Notes: generated by a model not told the origin, from the sequence alone. DNA of 34,257 nt from Candidatus Yonathbacteria bacterium RIFCSPHIGHO2_02_FULL_44_14 (GCA_001823535.1 MHUT01000010.1:1-34257), one strand, 5' to 3'; positions 6,121-15,245 are shown, numbered from the stretch's first letter. Translations and numbers: made by a program.

Positions 6121-6822
6121 TTAATGCTTGTGGTCGCACTTGTGTCCATCGTTATGGTCGTGGCTATGAGAATGAAGCTCGAAACCAAAAAGTTTAGCAC
6201 CGGTGAGAAAGACAATCCATATGCCAATCGCGATTGAAAGCGCACCGTCAATCCAATATAAGCCGTCTGAGACAAGCATGATGAGGCCACCAATGATGAC
6301 CGCAATACTTGCAAGGATATCTGACCATAAATGGCGGTCCTGCCAGAAGTGCTGATTGTTTCGATGTTCTGGCAATGCTTGGTTATGAATCCATCTTTGA
6401 CGCAGATTAACGCCAAGCCCTACTATGGCTATAAAAGTCATATACCACCTTACTTCATGTGGCTCAACAAGCCTTTCCCATCCCTCGTAAACAATGAGAG
6501 CTCCCATGAAAAGTAAAAGGTACCCGCTTATTGCACCACCTATCTTGCGTACGCGCTCCTCATCTCGTTTGGTTCTTGAAAGACGAGAGACGAAAACATT
6601 AATCATGTTTTCTGTACCATCAGCAAGAACATGAAAGGCATCTGAAATCAATGCCATGCTGTTTGAAAAGAGTCCGCCAACAAGCTCGAACACAAAAAGT
6701 CCAAAGGACCATTTTGCGAGGTTTAAATAATGAGAAACCTCTCTGTCGCACGAGCAATCTTCCGAAAGTCCCGTGGAGTTGGAGGGGCATTTGGTTAGAT
6801 GAAACAGTGTTTCTTGAGCCAC
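6121..6822 (-). CDS. Cation diffusion facilitator (Zn/Co/Cd) transporter
   Basis: A 233-aa CDF-family exporter that swaps divalent metal for protons across the inner membrane. Metal-site motifs are seen in SDAFHVLAD (second membrane helix) and HLWSDILAS (fifth helix), and about six hydrophobic segments follow the family order. The protein is short: the cytoplasmic C-terminal dimerisation domain of typical CDF proteins (about 300 aa) is missing and replaced by a His-rich tail, HSHSHDHNDGHKCDHKH. The N-terminus carries CxC (DCSCD) and another Cys, a possible metal sensor or relay. The start is GTG at 6822, supported by GAGAGG about 8 nt upstream. It is divergent from the cobalamin adenosyltransferase, and the two promoters overlap. 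Confidence 0.88.
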   Translation of the reverse strand: MAQETLFHLTKCPSNSTGLSEDCSCDREVSHYLNLAKWSFGLFVFELVGGLFSNSMALISDAFHVLADGTENMINVFVSRLSRTKRDEERVRKIGGAISGYLLLFMGALIVYEGWERLVEPHEVRWYMTFIAIVGLGVNLRQRWIHNQALPEHRNNQHFWQDRHLWSDILASIAVIIGGLIMLVSDGLYWIDGALSIAIGIWIVFLTGAKLFGFELHSHSHDHNDGHKCDHKH

Positions 6823-6867
6823 CGGGCGCCTCTCTTTCTGTAAATGTTCAAAGAATTAACTAAAACA

Positions 6868-6896
6868 ATTATAGCAAAAAATTACAATATTGTCAA
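6868..6896 (-). promoter_or_regulatory. CDF transporter promoter, full consensus
   Basis: On the minus strand, TTGACA (6896-6891), 17-nt spacer, TATAAT (6873-6868): a perfect sigma-70 consensus. Transcription from about 6861 gives a leader of about 39 nt. The -35 box overlaps both the -35 box of the opposite promoter and the palindrome at 6884-6893. Confidence 0.85.
6884..6893. promoter_or_regulatory. Candidate operator between divergent promoters
   Basis: ACAATATTGT is a perfect 10-bp palindrome that overlaps the minus-strand -35 box and part of the plus-strand -35 box. A repressor bound here would block both promoters. No regulator gene is adjacent, so the ligand is unknown. Confidence 0.35.
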
Positions 6897-6918
6897 ACAA
6901 CATAATTTTTGATATATT
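6890..6918 (+). promoter_or_regulatory. Cobalamin adenosyltransferase promoter (leaderless)
   Basis: TTGTCA (6890-6895), 17-nt spacer, TATATT (6913-6918); the ATG at 6925 is 6 nt further on, so transcription and translation start at about the same base. Confidence 0.75.
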
Positions 6919-6924
6919 ATTCAA

Positions 6925-7482
6925 ATGCTTTACACAGGCAAGGGCGACAACGGAACCACGAGCGCGTTCGGGTGCGACCAACGCTTCTCAAAAAGCTCAG
7001 CGATTGCAGAGGCGCTTGGCACGCTCGACGAGATCAATTCATTTCTTGGTGTGGTAAAAATGAATGTACGGGCAAGTGAGATATTGGTGCCGGGAACCAC
7101 AAGCACCGTTGCAAATGAGATGGACAAGGTGCAACAAAATCTTTTTACTGTGCAAGCGGAGATTGCTGGCGCTGACAAGCATATAGAACATGAAAAAGTA
7201 GCCGAGCTAGAAACAGTGATAAATACAATCGAAATGGAGCTCCCTCCAATAAAAAGTTTTTTTATATCTGGTGGTACGGAACTGGCGGCAATTCTTGATT
7301 TCTCTCGGACGCTTGCTAGGCGCGCCGAGCGGCGCGTGGTGGGTGTGGCGGATGAGGGGGAGGTGGCTGTTGGGAAAGATACACTCGCGTACCTAAATCG
7401 CCTTTCAAGTCTTTTGTACGCCCTTGCTCGACACGTGAACCATAAATCTGGTATAACAGAGGAGTCGCCAAAATATCAGTAG
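6925..7482 (+). CDS. Cob(I)alamin adenosyltransferase, PduO type
   Basis: A 185-aa enzyme that transfers the adenosyl group of ATP to cob(I)alamin, making adenosylcobalamin. PduO-type hallmarks: YTGKGDNGTTSAFGCDQRFSK at the N-terminus, EALGTLDEINSFLG, and the C-terminal signature SRTLARRAERRVV followed by AYLNRLSSLLYALARHVN. The ATP-binding basic residues are present. No cobalamin-synthesis gene is in the window, so the substrate is presumably scavenged. The obvious client is the B12-dependent ribonucleotide reductase at 11384-13699. The ATG at 6925 is leaderless and leaves no room for a cobalamin riboswitch. tRNA-His follows 30 nt later. Confidence 0.93.
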   Translation: MLYTGKGDNGTTSAFGCDQRFSKSSAIAEALGTLDEINSFLGVVKMNVRASEILVPGTTSTVANEMDKVQQNLFTVQAEIAGADKHIEHEKVAELETVINTIEMELPPIKSFFISGGTELAAILDFSRTLARRAERRVVGVADEGEVAVGKDTLAYLNRLSSLLYALARHVNHKSGITEESPKYQ

Positions 7483-7512
7483 CAAAGGGTATATTCAGGC
7501 GACAAAATATAT

Positions 7513-7585
7513 GGTGGCCATGGTGTAATGGTTAACACTAGAGTTTGTGGAACTCTCAATTCGGGTTCAATTCCCGATGGCCACC
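7513..7585 (+). tRNA. tRNA-His (anticodon GUG)
   Basis: The acceptor stem is GTGGCCA with TGGCCAC, extended by the His-specific extra pair G-1 (7513) with discriminator C73 (7585). The anticodon stem-loop AGAGT TTGTGGA ACTCT has anticodon GTG, and the T arm is CGGG TTCAATT CCCG. CCA is not encoded. A weak TATATT at 7490-7495 could be its -10 box; otherwise it may be read through from the upstream gene. Confidence 0.96.
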
Positions 7586-7593
7586 CCTTTATT

Positions 7594-7631
7594 AAAGTCT
7601 CCCTGACAAGAATTCTTGTCAGGGAGACTTT
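7594..7631 (+). terminator. tRNA-His terminator, perfect 38-bp palindrome
   Basis: 17-bp arms starting AAAGTCTCCC and ending GGGAGACTTT surround AATT; the whole element is self-complementary. The symmetric A/T flanks are typical of bidirectional intrinsic terminators, although the T run is short. Confidence 0.75.
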
Positions 7632-7737
7632 ATATTATAAGTATGAGTATCGGGACACAGCACTCCTGTAGTAAATAAATTATATTTTATGCAGAATCTG
7701 ATATACTATTGAATGAAAATCAGCTAAAAACAAAAGA

Positions 7738-8940
7738 GTGGAAACATATATTCTGACAATTAATGGGGGCTCTTCGAGTATAAAGTTCGCGCTCTATTTG
7801 AATGATGGGTCATTTTCACGCTCATTGCATGGGAAGATAGAGCGCATCGGTCTTTCTGGTACAACTCTTGCCTACACTGATACATCAGGTAAAGAAGAGG
7901 TTGTCCTGCGTCCAAGACGCGAATCTGCTGATTCGGAAATTCCAAATGTTGATTTTGAATCAGCAATAAAAATTTTGGATTCGTTTATTGTAGAGCATTG
8001 TGACATTAATCGTGTCGTTGCGATTGGGCATAGGGTCGTGCATGGGATGGGGCAAAGGAGTCATGCGATTATCACTAGCGAGCTAATCTCAGAAATTAAA
8101 GAAACAAGCTCAGTCGATCCCGAGCATATGCCGTTTGAAATAGCGATTATTGAAATGTTCGCCAAGCAACATCCAGCACTTGTACAGGTTGCTTGTTTTG
8201 ACACAGTTTTCCATCGTGACATGCCACGCGTTGCTCAGATACTCCCAATTCCTCGCCGATTTGACACAAAAGGCGTGCGTCGGTACGGGTTCCACGGGCT
8301 TTCATGCGTATCTATCGTAGAGGAGCTGCGCAGATTGGATTTACAGAAAGCAGATGGGCGCGTGATTGTCGCGCATCTTGGGAATGGAGCAAGCATCACC
8401 GCAATAAAAGGAGGAAAGAGTATTGATACAAGCATGGGGTTCACACCCACAGGGGGAATCCCCATGAGTTCACGCACTGGCGACATGGATCCCGGAACAT
8501 TGCAGTATATTATGAAAAGTGAAGGTCTTTCTGTTGATTCCGTCAGTCATCTCATTAACTATGAATCAGGATTATTGGGTGTGTCTGAGACGAGCTCTGA
8601 TATGCATGATCTTCTTGAGAGAGAGGCGACAGACGAGCGGGCAAAGGAAGCAATAAACCTTTTTTGTTACGAAGCAAAAAAGCGCATCGGCGCCTACGCC
8701 GCGGCTCTTGGCGGAGTCGAGACGATTATTTTTACCGGAGGCATGGGGGAGGCCGCCCCGCGAATCCGCAAGCGCATATGCGAAGGGTTGGAGTTTCTCG
8801 GTGTTATGATAGACGAGGTTCGAAATAACAGCAATGAAAATATTATCTCAAATTCATCTGCGCCAGTTTGTGTGAGGGTCATGCATACAAACGAGGAAAT
8901 TGTGATTGCTAGGATTGCAAGCGAATTAACTAATATATAA
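7738..8940 (+). CDS. ackA: Acetate kinase
   Basis: A 400-aa acetate kinase that makes ATP and acetate from acetyl phosphate and ADP. Family motifs in order: [13 protein letters not shown] (usually NAGSSS), [62 protein letters not shown] and [13 protein letters not shown]. The start is GTG at 7738; the N-terminus lines up with the family there and no in-frame ATG precedes it. A TATACT at 7702-7707 is followed 5 nt later by a four-codon mini-ORF (7713-7727) in another frame, a possible minor leader peptide. The stop is 5 nt before the phosphoketolase start, so the two genes form one operon with a shared product and substrate. Confidence 0.95.
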   Translation: METYILTINGGSSSIKFALYLNDGSFSRSLHGKIERIGLSGTTLAYTDTSGKEEVVLRPRRESADSEIPNVDFESAIKILDSFIVEHCDINRVVAIGHRVVHGMGQRSHAIITSELISEIKETSSVDPEHMPFEIAIIEMFAKQHPALVQVACFDTVFHRDMPRVAQILPIPRRFDTKGVRRYGFHGLSCVSIVEELRRLDLQKADGRVIVAHLGNGASITAIKGGKSIDTSMGFTPTGGIPMSSRTGDMDPGTLQYIMKSEGLSVDSVSHLINYESGLLGVSETSSDMHDLLEREATDERAKEAINLFCYEAKKRIGAYAAALGGVETIIFTGGMGEAAPRIRKRICEGLEFLGVMIDEVRNNSNENIISNSSAPVCVRVMHTNEEIVIARIASELTNI

Positions 8941-8945
8941 ATAAT

Positions 8946-11318
8946 ATGCACATAGAAAAACCACTTTCAGCAGAGCTTCTCCGTAAGATGGATGCCTACT
9001 GGCGAGCCGCAAATTATTTGTCGGTAGGGCAGATATACCTCTTTGACAATCCGCTTCTCAAAAAACCGCTAGAGTCATCTCATGTGAAGCCGGTCTTGCT
9101 TGGGCACTGGGGGACGACACCAGGGCAGAATTTTATATATGTACACTTGAACCGTGTCATCAAAGAGTTTGACCTCAATATGTTTTATGTTTCAGGACCT
9201 GGGCACGGTGGACCAGCACTCGTTGCAAATACCTATCTTGAGGGGACATACACCGAGACGTACCCAAACATAAGCCAGGACGAAGAAGGAATGAAAAAGT
9301 TATTCACACAGTTCTCTTTCCCTGGCGGTATTCCAAGCCATGTCTCCCCAGAATGCCCTGGGTCCATGCATGAGGGTGGAGAGCTTGGGTACTCACTAAG
9401 CCATTCTTTTGGTGCGGTTTTTGATAATCCAGATTTGATTGTTGCTTGTGTTGTTGGCGATGGCGAGGCGGAAACAGGACCATTGGCAACATCATGGCAT
9501 TCAAATAAATTTTTAAATCCTATTACCGATGGTGCGGTCCTGCCAATCCTCCATTTGAACGGATACAAGATTGCGAACCCAACTATTTTTGCACGCATCG
9601 AGCACGAAGAACTCAGTCAGCTTTTTCGTGGCTATGGATGGGCACCATACTTCGTCGAGGGTGACGATCCAGAGATAGTTCATCAAGAGATGGCCACAGT
9701 ACTCGACAAGGTTATTGGTGAAATTAAGCGAATACAGGAAAACGCCCGCACGACGGGAGACCCTTCACGTCCGCGATGGCCAATGATTGTGCTCAAGACT
9801 CCAAAGGGATGGACTGGACCAAAAGAAGTCGATGGACAACCGAATGAAGGCTCTTTTCGTTCGCATCAAGTTCCTCTCTCTATTGACCATGAGCACCCAG
9901 AACATCTTGTATTGCTCGAGCAGTGGATGAAAAGTTATCGCCCAGAGGAGCTCTTTGACGAGCAAGGGAGATTGATAGAGGAGCTTGCCGAGCTTGCGCC
10001 AAAAGGGCAGAGTAGGATGGGTGCTAACCCGCACACAAACGGAGGGCTGCTTCTCAAAGACCTTAACCTCCCTGATTTTGAAAAATATGCCGTTGATGTC
10101 ACTTCGCCAGGTGCAGTGCAAGCGGCTGACACGCAAGTACTCGGCGGGTTCCTTAGAGATGTTCTTGTTCTAAACAAAGAGGCTAGAAACTTTAGAATTT
10201 TTGGGCCAGATGAAACCCTTTCCAACCGACTTGGGTCGGTGTTTGATGTTACCAATCGACAGTGGAATGCGCGGGTGCAGGAAGGAGATGAATTTCTTTC
10301 AACAGACGGAAGGGTAATGGAAATGCTCTCCGAGCATCAGTGCGAGGGCTGGATCGAGGGATATCTCCTTACTGGACGGCACGGCGTTTTTAACAGCTAT
10401 GAGGCGTTTATTCATATAATTGATTCGATGTTTAATCAGCATGCAAAGTGGCTTAAGGTAACGCTTAATTTGCCATGGCGCAGGAAGCTTGCCTCTCTTA
10501 ATTATCTACTTGCATCACACGTGTGGCAGCAGGCGCATAATGGTTTTACACATCAGGACCCCGGGTTCATTGATACCGTTGTTAACAAGAAGGCCGAAAT
10601 TGTCCGCGTCTATCTTCCTCCGGATGCGAATTGTCTCCTGTCTGTCTACGATCACTGTCTCCGCAGCCGTCATTATGTGAATGTTGTCATTGCAGGCAAA
10701 TATCAAGCACCACAATGGCTCTCTATGGAGGCTGCAACGAAGCACTGCACCGAAGGTCTCGGCATTTGGTCATGGGCTAGCAATGATCAAGGCGGCGAGC
10801 CAGATGTCGTTATGGTGAGTTGTGGCGATGTGCCGACACGAGAGATTCTTGCGGCGATTATGATTCTGCGCGAGCACATTCCTGAAATAAAGATCCGTAT
10901 GGTGAACATTGTCGACTTAATGAAGCTTCAACCGCAGGCTGAACATCCGCACGGGCTATCCGACACGGACTTTGATTCGCTCTTTACGCGCGACAAGCAG
11001 GTAATGTTTGCGTTCCATGGATACCCATGGCTTATTCATCGCCTCACATATAGGCGCGCAAATCATAGTAATATCCATGTGCGTGGATATAAAGAAGAGG
11101 GGACGATTACGACAAACTTCGACATGACCGTATTGAACGAAATGGATCGATTCCACATTGTTATGGATGTCCTCGGTCGCGCGCCTCAATTTGGGTCAAA
11201 GGGGGCCTACTTGAAGCAAATGATGCAGGATAAACTTATTGAACACAAAAACTATATCAACACGCATGGCGAGGACATGCCGGAGATTCTCAACTGGAGG
11301 TGGCAGGCACAGGATTAG
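8946..11318 (+). CDS. xfp: Xylulose-5-phosphate/fructose-6-phosphate phosphoketolase
   Basis: The 790-aa thiamine-diphosphate enzyme cleaves xylulose 5-phosphate or fructose 6-phosphate with phosphate to acetyl phosphate plus glyceraldehyde 3-phosphate or erythrose 4-phosphate. Seen: [58 protein letters not shown], and the ThDP-binding [17 protein letters not shown] with the following KFLNP. C-terminal segments include the [14 protein letters not shown] pyrimidine-domain motif. Full length for the family. It is coupled to ackA, so each cleavage yields one ATP. With pgi at 19062 feeding fructose 6-phosphate, the window has pieces of a bifid-shunt-like route. Dual substrate use is inferred; residues do not settle it. 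Confidence 0.96.
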   Translation: MHIEKPLSAELLRKMDAYWRAANYLSVGQIYLFDNPLLKKPLESSHVKPVLLGHWGTTPGQNFIYVHLNRVIKEFDLNMFYVSGPGHGGPALVANTYLEGTYTETYPNISQDEEGMKKLFTQFSFPGGIPSHVSPECPGSMHEGGELGYSLSHSFGAVFDNPDLIVACVVGDGEAETGPLATSWHSNKFLNPITDGAVLPILHLNGYKIANPTIFARIEHEELSQLFRGYGWAPYFVEGDDPEIVHQEMATVLDKVIGEIKRIQENARTTGDPSRPRWPMIVLKTPKGWTGPKEVDGQPNEGSFRSHQVPLSIDHEHPEHLVLLEQWMKSYRPEELFDEQGRLIEELAELAPKGQSRMGANPHTNGGLLLKDLNLPDFEKYAVDVTSPGAVQAADTQVLGGFLRDVLVLNKEARNFRIFGPDETLSNRLGSVFDVTNRQWNARVQEGDEFLSTDGRVMEMLSEHQCEGWIEGYLLTGRHGVFNSYEAFIHIIDSMFNQHAKWLKVTLNLPWRRKLASLNYLLASHVWQQAHNGFTHQDPGFIDTVVNKKAEIVRVYLPPDANCLLSVYDHCLRSRHYVNVVIAGKYQAPQWLSMEAATKHCTEGLGIWSWASNDQGGEPDVVMVSCGDVPTREILAAIMILREHIPEIKIRMVNIVDLMKLQPQAEHPHGLSDTDFDSLFTRDKQVMFAFHGYPWLIHRLTYRRANHSNIHVRGYKEEGTITTNFDMTVLNEMDRFHIVMDVLGRAPQFGSKGAYLKQMMQDKLIEHKNYINTHGEDMPEILNWRWQAQD

Positions 11319-11327
11319 TAAATTGGT

Positions 11328-11361
11328 AAAAAAGACTGCCATAATTGTGGCAGTCTTTTTT
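11328..11361. terminator. Bidirectional terminator between xfp and the ribonucleotide reductase
   Basis: AAAAAAGACTGCCA and TGGCAGTCTTTTTT form perfect 14-bp arms around a 6-nt loop. It lies between two convergent genes and carries a T tract on both strands, so it can serve both. Confidence 0.9.
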
Positions 11362-11383
11362 GTGCTAAATGAATGAAAATGTA

Positions 11384-13699
11384 TTAAAGAGCAATTTCAC
11401 AGACACCAGAGACGCAAGCCAATTCCTTTTTAACGTCGAGTTCATCTGTCTTTTCGTATGTCATGATCTTTGAGTAGTCGACATGTTCAAGCCTCTTTGC
11501 GAGTTCCAAATATTTTTTCTCGTCGATTGCTTCGTACGGAGCGAGTTGGTAGACATGGTTATCGCGAGGAAGAAAAGATAAGCCGCCAACAATATCCCAG
11601 TTTGAGTAAACCCAGTTTGCAACTTCAATCCACTCGTTTTCGCCGATAGAAACGGTCACAGACGGATTGTGCTCTGTGTAGTTGACCTTTACCAGCTTCC
11701 AATGTTCTAGTTGGTCGATTGCTGACAAGTCATTCTTGTAAATTGAACCACCAGGAGCTTTGACAGGGAATTCCAAAACATAAGTTGTGGCATTTTCTGG
11801 AGATTGACCAACTTCAGGGCAGTAAGGAACCCCTTGATCCTTCAGCATCTTGAAAAGGGAGTCTGTCGCGGAGATTCTTACTCTTCGAATATAGTATGGT
11901 GCATGACGAGGGTGCATACCTGAAGAACAGTCAACTGTTTGCGAGAGTGTGCCTGAAGGTTTTACTGCGGTGGTGCAGGTCGATGGGTTAACACCAAGCC
12001 TCTTGGAATACGCCTGATTGACTTTGATCACTTCCTTTTTGAGTCTGCTCAATACTTCTGGGTTTCGCGCCACTTCTGAGTCCCACTGACCTGTTATAGA
12101 AACACCCAACAGCCGTTCCTGTTCACAGCGGTCTCTCCATTTTTTTGAAAGGTATGGGAAATGAGTAAGGCTCGCTTGGTATGTTCCTAGGATTGTTGCC
12201 ATGCGGATCTTTCGCATCAAAGATTCTTCGGTGTCGTCAACCCGAGCAACCACTTCTGATAAATTACAGAATTGCTTTGATTGCAAAATAATCTCTCCGC
12301 ATGGGTTGGTGCCAATTGGTCCAATAATATTCTTACCAGTCGGGTCAAAGTAGCCCTCGTATTCTTTAAGCACCTTAATTCTCCGTTCGGGCAAAGTTTT
12401 CGCAAGCGAGCCACGGTTAAAGATACCTCGTTCGCCAGACCCTGATTTCATGAGGGCAGTCCACTCCTCTATAAACTCAACGTTTGATGGTTTTTGGGTA
12501 TAAACAGCTGAGTTGTTGGCCAACATTCGCTGCGGTTCGTTTAAATAGAAAGCCCCGCTTTTTGAATCGCGAATATCGTCATCATCGAGGTCTGACAGGG
12601 AAATCATTGCACTTCTCCTGACTCCTCCTGCAACAACGCATTCCCCGATCATACAAATGATGTCATGAACATCTATGTTGCGCAGACGCCTACCTTGTCG
12701 CGAAAGCATTTTCTCCCGTGTAAATGAGAGAAGTCGTCTGAGTGGATCAGGGCCAGATGCCTTACCTCCCATTGTCTCAAGTCTTGTCCCTGCAGGGCGA
12801 AGAAGAGAATAATCAAAATTGATATCACTTCCTTCTGCCCATGCTGTCATTCCAATGGTAAGGGCGTCGGCCCAGCCTTCTTTGTTGTCGGGGATTACAT
12901 GGGTGGGCAGTTTTTTGCCGGTTTGAAGATTGATCTGTGGGAATTTCTGAACATTTTGGCTCTCTGCAGACCACCCGGCACCAGTACCGCACATGGAGAT
13001 ATACATGATCTCTGCAAGGTCCTGGAAATTTTCAGGAGCAATGTACGAGCAATTGTATGCGCAGACATTCGTTTTTTTAGCAGCAGGACCTGCAAACTGC
13101 AAAAGTCTCATTGAAGGCATCGCTTCTTGCTTCAATATTCCTTCGCGGAGCTCTGCATATTCAGAATCCTTGAGTTTGTCTCCCAGATTTTCCTTCATAA
13201 AAGAAATATAGCGGTCCACTGTTTCGATCCACGTCTCTCGGCGTCCTTCCTCCTTAATCCAGCGGGAATAAGTACGATAATACACGAATTCCCCAAGTGA
13301 ATTTCTGAAATATTTCTTGCTTTCCTCAACCAATTTCTTTACTTTTGGGGGAACTTGCACCCCTTTTGCGCGAAGTTCGGACCGATTTTCTCGGTAAAGG
13401 ATATAAGCCTTTGCCGTCTTCACATATTCAGACAATATAAGCTCTTTTTCTATGGTGTCCTGAATGCCTTCAACCGTAGGAACAAAATTTTTGTATTTTT
13501 TGGTGATTCTGAGCGCGTCTGAGTGTACTTTGTTAGCAACCATCATCGCTTCTTTGAGGGATCCCTCGTTCGACGCAAGCATTGCCTTGTTGATTGCATT
13601 GCTGATCTTTTCAATATCGAAGGGCACAACCGAACCGTCTCTTTTTTGAATGCTTTTAACTATTGTTTCAGTTGCCGGTGTGTTCTTTTTTGGTGACAT
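11384..13699 (-). CDS. nrdJ: Adenosylcobalamin-dependent (class II) ribonucleotide reductase
   Basis: A 771-aa class II reductase that makes deoxyribonucleotides with a B12-derived thiyl radical. An ATP-cone domain (residues about 12-110, from IQKRDGSVVPFDIEKISNAI) supplies allosteric activity control. The barrel contains NPCGEIILQSKQFCNLSEV near residue 465, with the radical-site Cys and partners, and AVKPSGTLSQTVDCSSGMHP. It ends CVSGVCEIAL, a C762/C767 pair that would pass electrons from thioredoxin. The sequence style is that of the monomeric triphosphate reductase (Lactobacillus type), with the ATP cone added. No class I nrdAB or class III nrdDG is in the window. No Shine-Dalgarno precedes the ATG at 13699. 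Cofactor supply is probably from the adenosyltransferase at 6925. Confidence 0.95.
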   Translation of the reverse strand: MSPKKNTPATETIVKSIQKRDGSVVPFDIEKISNAINKAMLASNEGSLKEAMMVANKVHSDALRITKKYKNFVPTVEGIQDTIEKELILSEYVKTAKAYILYRENRSELRAKGVQVPPKVKKLVEESKKYFRNSLGEFVYYRTYSRWIKEEGRRETWIETVDRYISFMKENLGDKLKDSEYAELREGILKQEAMPSMRLLQFAGPAAKKTNVCAYNCSYIAPENFQDLAEIMYISMCGTGAGWSAESQNVQKFPQINLQTGKKLPTHVIPDNKEGWADALTIGMTAWAEGSDINFDYSLLRPAGTRLETMGGKASGPDPLRRLLSFTREKMLSRQGRRLRNIDVHDIICMIGECVVAGGVRRSAMISLSDLDDDDIRDSKSGAFYLNEPQRMLANNSAVYTQKPSNVEFIEEWTALMKSGSGERGIFNRGSLAKTLPERRIKVLKEYEGYFDPTGKNIIGPIGTNPCGEIILQSKQFCNLSEVVARVDDTEESLMRKIRMATILGTYQASLTHFPYLSKKWRDRCEQERLLGVSITGQWDSEVARNPEVLSRLKKEVIKVNQAYSKRLGVNPSTCTTAVKPSGTLSQTVDCSSGMHPRHAPYYIRRVRISATDSLFKMLKDQGVPYCPEVGQSPENATTYVLEFPVKAPGGSIYKNDLSAIDQLEHWKLVKVNYTEHNPSVTVSIGENEWIEVANWVYSNWDIVGGLSFLPRDNHVYQLAPYEAIDEKKYLELAKRLEHVDYSKIMTYEKTDELDVKKELACVSGVCEIAL

Positions 13700-14023
13700 G
13701 GACGATGTTATTTAGTAGTAAATTGATTACTCAATTAGTATATCAATCTGATCGGCAAGCTCAAAGAGGAAAAGTTGAAAATGAAACAGTCGGGCATTAA
13801 GCCAGCTGTGCTGTCAATCTGAATTATTTTTTACGCTGTTATACTGTGGTAAATAGACAGTGCTGTGATTATGAAATTAAAATTTCTCTTTTTATGTCGC
13901 ACGTGTCAGAAAATTATTACTGGTAAATGCATTTTTTCTGTCTTTTATCTGTTTAAATTGGAGATTTGCTATATAGATTACTATATATCGTCGGCGCTCG
14001 GACACGGTAAACACTCCGCGTGT
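13700..14023. other. Intergenic region between the reductase and MFS genes
   Basis: About 320 bases without a supported gene. It holds the reductase promoter and an inverted repeat ATTGA-ttac-TCAAT at 13722-13735, downstream of that promoter and so in the reductase leader. It also has an extended -10 box TGTTATACT (13837-13845) on the plus strand, and the hairpin AAACAC-tccgc-GTGTTT at about 14009-14025 just before the MFS promoter. The frame of the MFS gene stays open back to 13865, but the extra 65 residues look unlike the family. Confidence 0.5.
13737..13764 (-). promoter_or_regulatory. nrdJ: Ribonucleotide reductase promoter
   Basis: On the minus strand TTGAGC (13764-13759), 16-nt spacer and TATACT (13742-13737). 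Transcription would start at about 13730, giving a 30-nt leader. The inverted repeat ATTGA-N4-TCAAT at 13722-13735 overlaps that start and is a possible operator. It does not match the NrdR box I know. Confidence 0.5.
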
Positions 14024-14052
14024 TTGTCGCGCTCCTCGCTTGACGATATAAT
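14024..14052 (+). promoter_or_regulatory. MFS transporter promoter (leaderless)
   Basis: TTGTCG (14024-14029), 17-nt spacer, TATAAT (14047-14052), then 7 nt to the ATG at 14060. This spacing decides the start codon. Confidence 0.7.
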
Positions 14053-14059
14053 GCTTATA

Positions 14060-15238
14060 ATGACCCGTTACCGCCCGCCACGAAATGTTTTTTTGATCGG
14101 CCTCACGAGTTTTTTCAACGACCTTTCAAATGAAATGGTACTTGCTATTTTCCCCGCGTTCTTTACATCGGTTTTGAAAGCAGGAGCCGGCTCGCTTGGG
14201 CTCGTGGAAGGGCTTGCTGATGGTGCCGCAAACATAATAAAAATCTACGCGGGGAGGTTTTCGGACAAAATTCAAAAGAGAAAGCCGTTTATGATACTTG
14301 GGTATGGGCTTTCGGTGGCGACACGCCCTCTATACCTGCTCGCTTCGTCGGTTTCAGGCGTGGCGGGGATCCGAGTCGCGGATCGTGTTGGAAAAGGCCT
14401 ACGCGAGGCGCCTCGCGATGCGATTATTTCGCTCTCAACCTCGAAAGAGGAAATGGGGCGTGCGTTTGGGTACCATCGCATGCTCGATACCCTCGGCGGA
14501 ATCCTAGGGCCTCTCGTCGCGTATCTCATTTTACGCGCGTACCCTGAAGGGTTTAATATTGTGTTTATTGTCGCCTTTGTTATCGGTCTTCTCGCCGTTC
14601 TATCGCTTATTTTTGTAAAAGATGTCGTAGGGGAGGTGCGCAAAGGAAATTTATCGCTTGACTCGCTCGCTGTGTTTCCCGCCGAATTTAAACGATATCT
14701 CGTTGCACTTTTTCTTCTGTCGGCAGGAAGTATCCCTGTTGCTGTGCTCTTGCTCAAGACACAGCATCTTGGTTTTTCTCTCGCGTCTATTCCGCTTTTC
14801 TATATGCTCTATAGTTTGTCGTATGCGGGGTTCTCTGTACCCGCCGGTGGAATGAGCGACCGCATCGGGCCTCGCACAGTGATGCGCATCGGGTATGCGG
14901 TTCTTTTGATTGGATATGTTGTCGTTGCTTTTGCAGAAGGAGCAATAATTCTCGCCACTGGATTTTTGGTTCTTGGACTTTTCCCCGCTCTTACAGACGG
15001 TGTTGCGCGCGCTTTAGCCTCTGAACTTTCACCAGAGAGCCATCGAGCTGGCGCCTATGGTTTAGTAAATGCGACGGCGGGCTTTGGTTTGATTTTTGCT
15101 GGCATTTGTGGCGGATACATTTGGGAGCATTTTGGCGTAAACTATGCGCTCCTTGCGGGTGGAATATTTGTAGTGATGGGGATCATTGTTCTCTCGACCA
15201 TTATTGCGAATGGGAAAAAGAAGAGAGGGGGAGTATAA
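14060..15238 (+). CDS. Major facilitator superfamily transporter (MJ1317-like)
   Basis: A 392-aa membrane transporter with about 12 hydrophobic helices. The opening LTSFFNDLSNEMVLAIFPAF, then GLVEGLADGAANIIKIYAGR with FSDKIQKRKPFMILGYGLS, matches a group of MFS proteins that begin with FxxDxSxEM and contain LGLxEGxADxxxSxxKxxxG (MJ1317-like). Their substrates are not established, so none is given. The usual loop motif between helices 2 and 3 is GRFSDKIQKRK. The ATG at 14060 is chosen because it lies 7 nt after a good -10 box and the homologous region begins there. The in-frame ATG at 14051 is a near alternative, and 13865 or 13871 would add an unlike N-terminal extension. The stop codon overlaps the -10 box of the next gene. 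Confidence 0.88.
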   Translation: MTRYRPPRNVFLIGLTSFFNDLSNEMVLAIFPAFFTSVLKAGAGSLGLVEGLADGAANIIKIYAGRFSDKIQKRKPFMILGYGLSVATRPLYLLASSVSGVAGIRVADRVGKGLREAPRDAIISLSTSKEEMGRAFGYHRMLDTLGGILGPLVAYLILRAYPEGFNIVFIVAFVIGLLAVLSLIFVKDVVGEVRKGNLSLDSLAVFPAEFKRYLVALFLLSAGSIPVAVLLLKTQHLGFSLASIPLFYMLYSLSYAGFSVPAGGMSDRIGPRTVMRIGYAVLLIGYVVVAFAEGAIILATGFLVLGLFPALTDGVARALASELSPESHRAGAYGLVNATAGFGLIFAGICGGYIWEHFGVNYALLAGGIFVVMGIIVLSTIIANGKKKRGGV

Positions 15239-15239
15239 T
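15234..15239 (+). promoter_or_regulatory. -10 box of the YjdF-like gene, inside the MFS stop codon
   Basis: TATAAT overlaps the TAA stop of the upstream gene and stands 6 nt before the ATG at 15246. The -35 position (about 15211-15216) is poor, so the promoter may be weak or serve only as a secondary start within an operon. Confidence 0.45.
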
Positions 15240-15245
15240 ACTTTT

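Noticed and set aside
6890-6925. Cobalamin riboswitch upstream of the adenosyltransferase
   Set aside because: The promoter leaves no leader, so there is no RNA to fold. None is seen before the reductase either, where the leader is about 30 nt.
13722-13735. NrdR box upstream of the ribonucleotide reductase
   Set aside because: ATTGA-N4-TCAAT is an inverted repeat but does not match the NrdR consensus with its ACAC...GTGT ends. Kept only as a generic operator candidate.
13865-14059. Longer N-terminus for the MFS transporter
   Set aside because: The frame is open, but the extra 65 residues are unlike the family, and a good promoter lies directly before the ATG at 14060.
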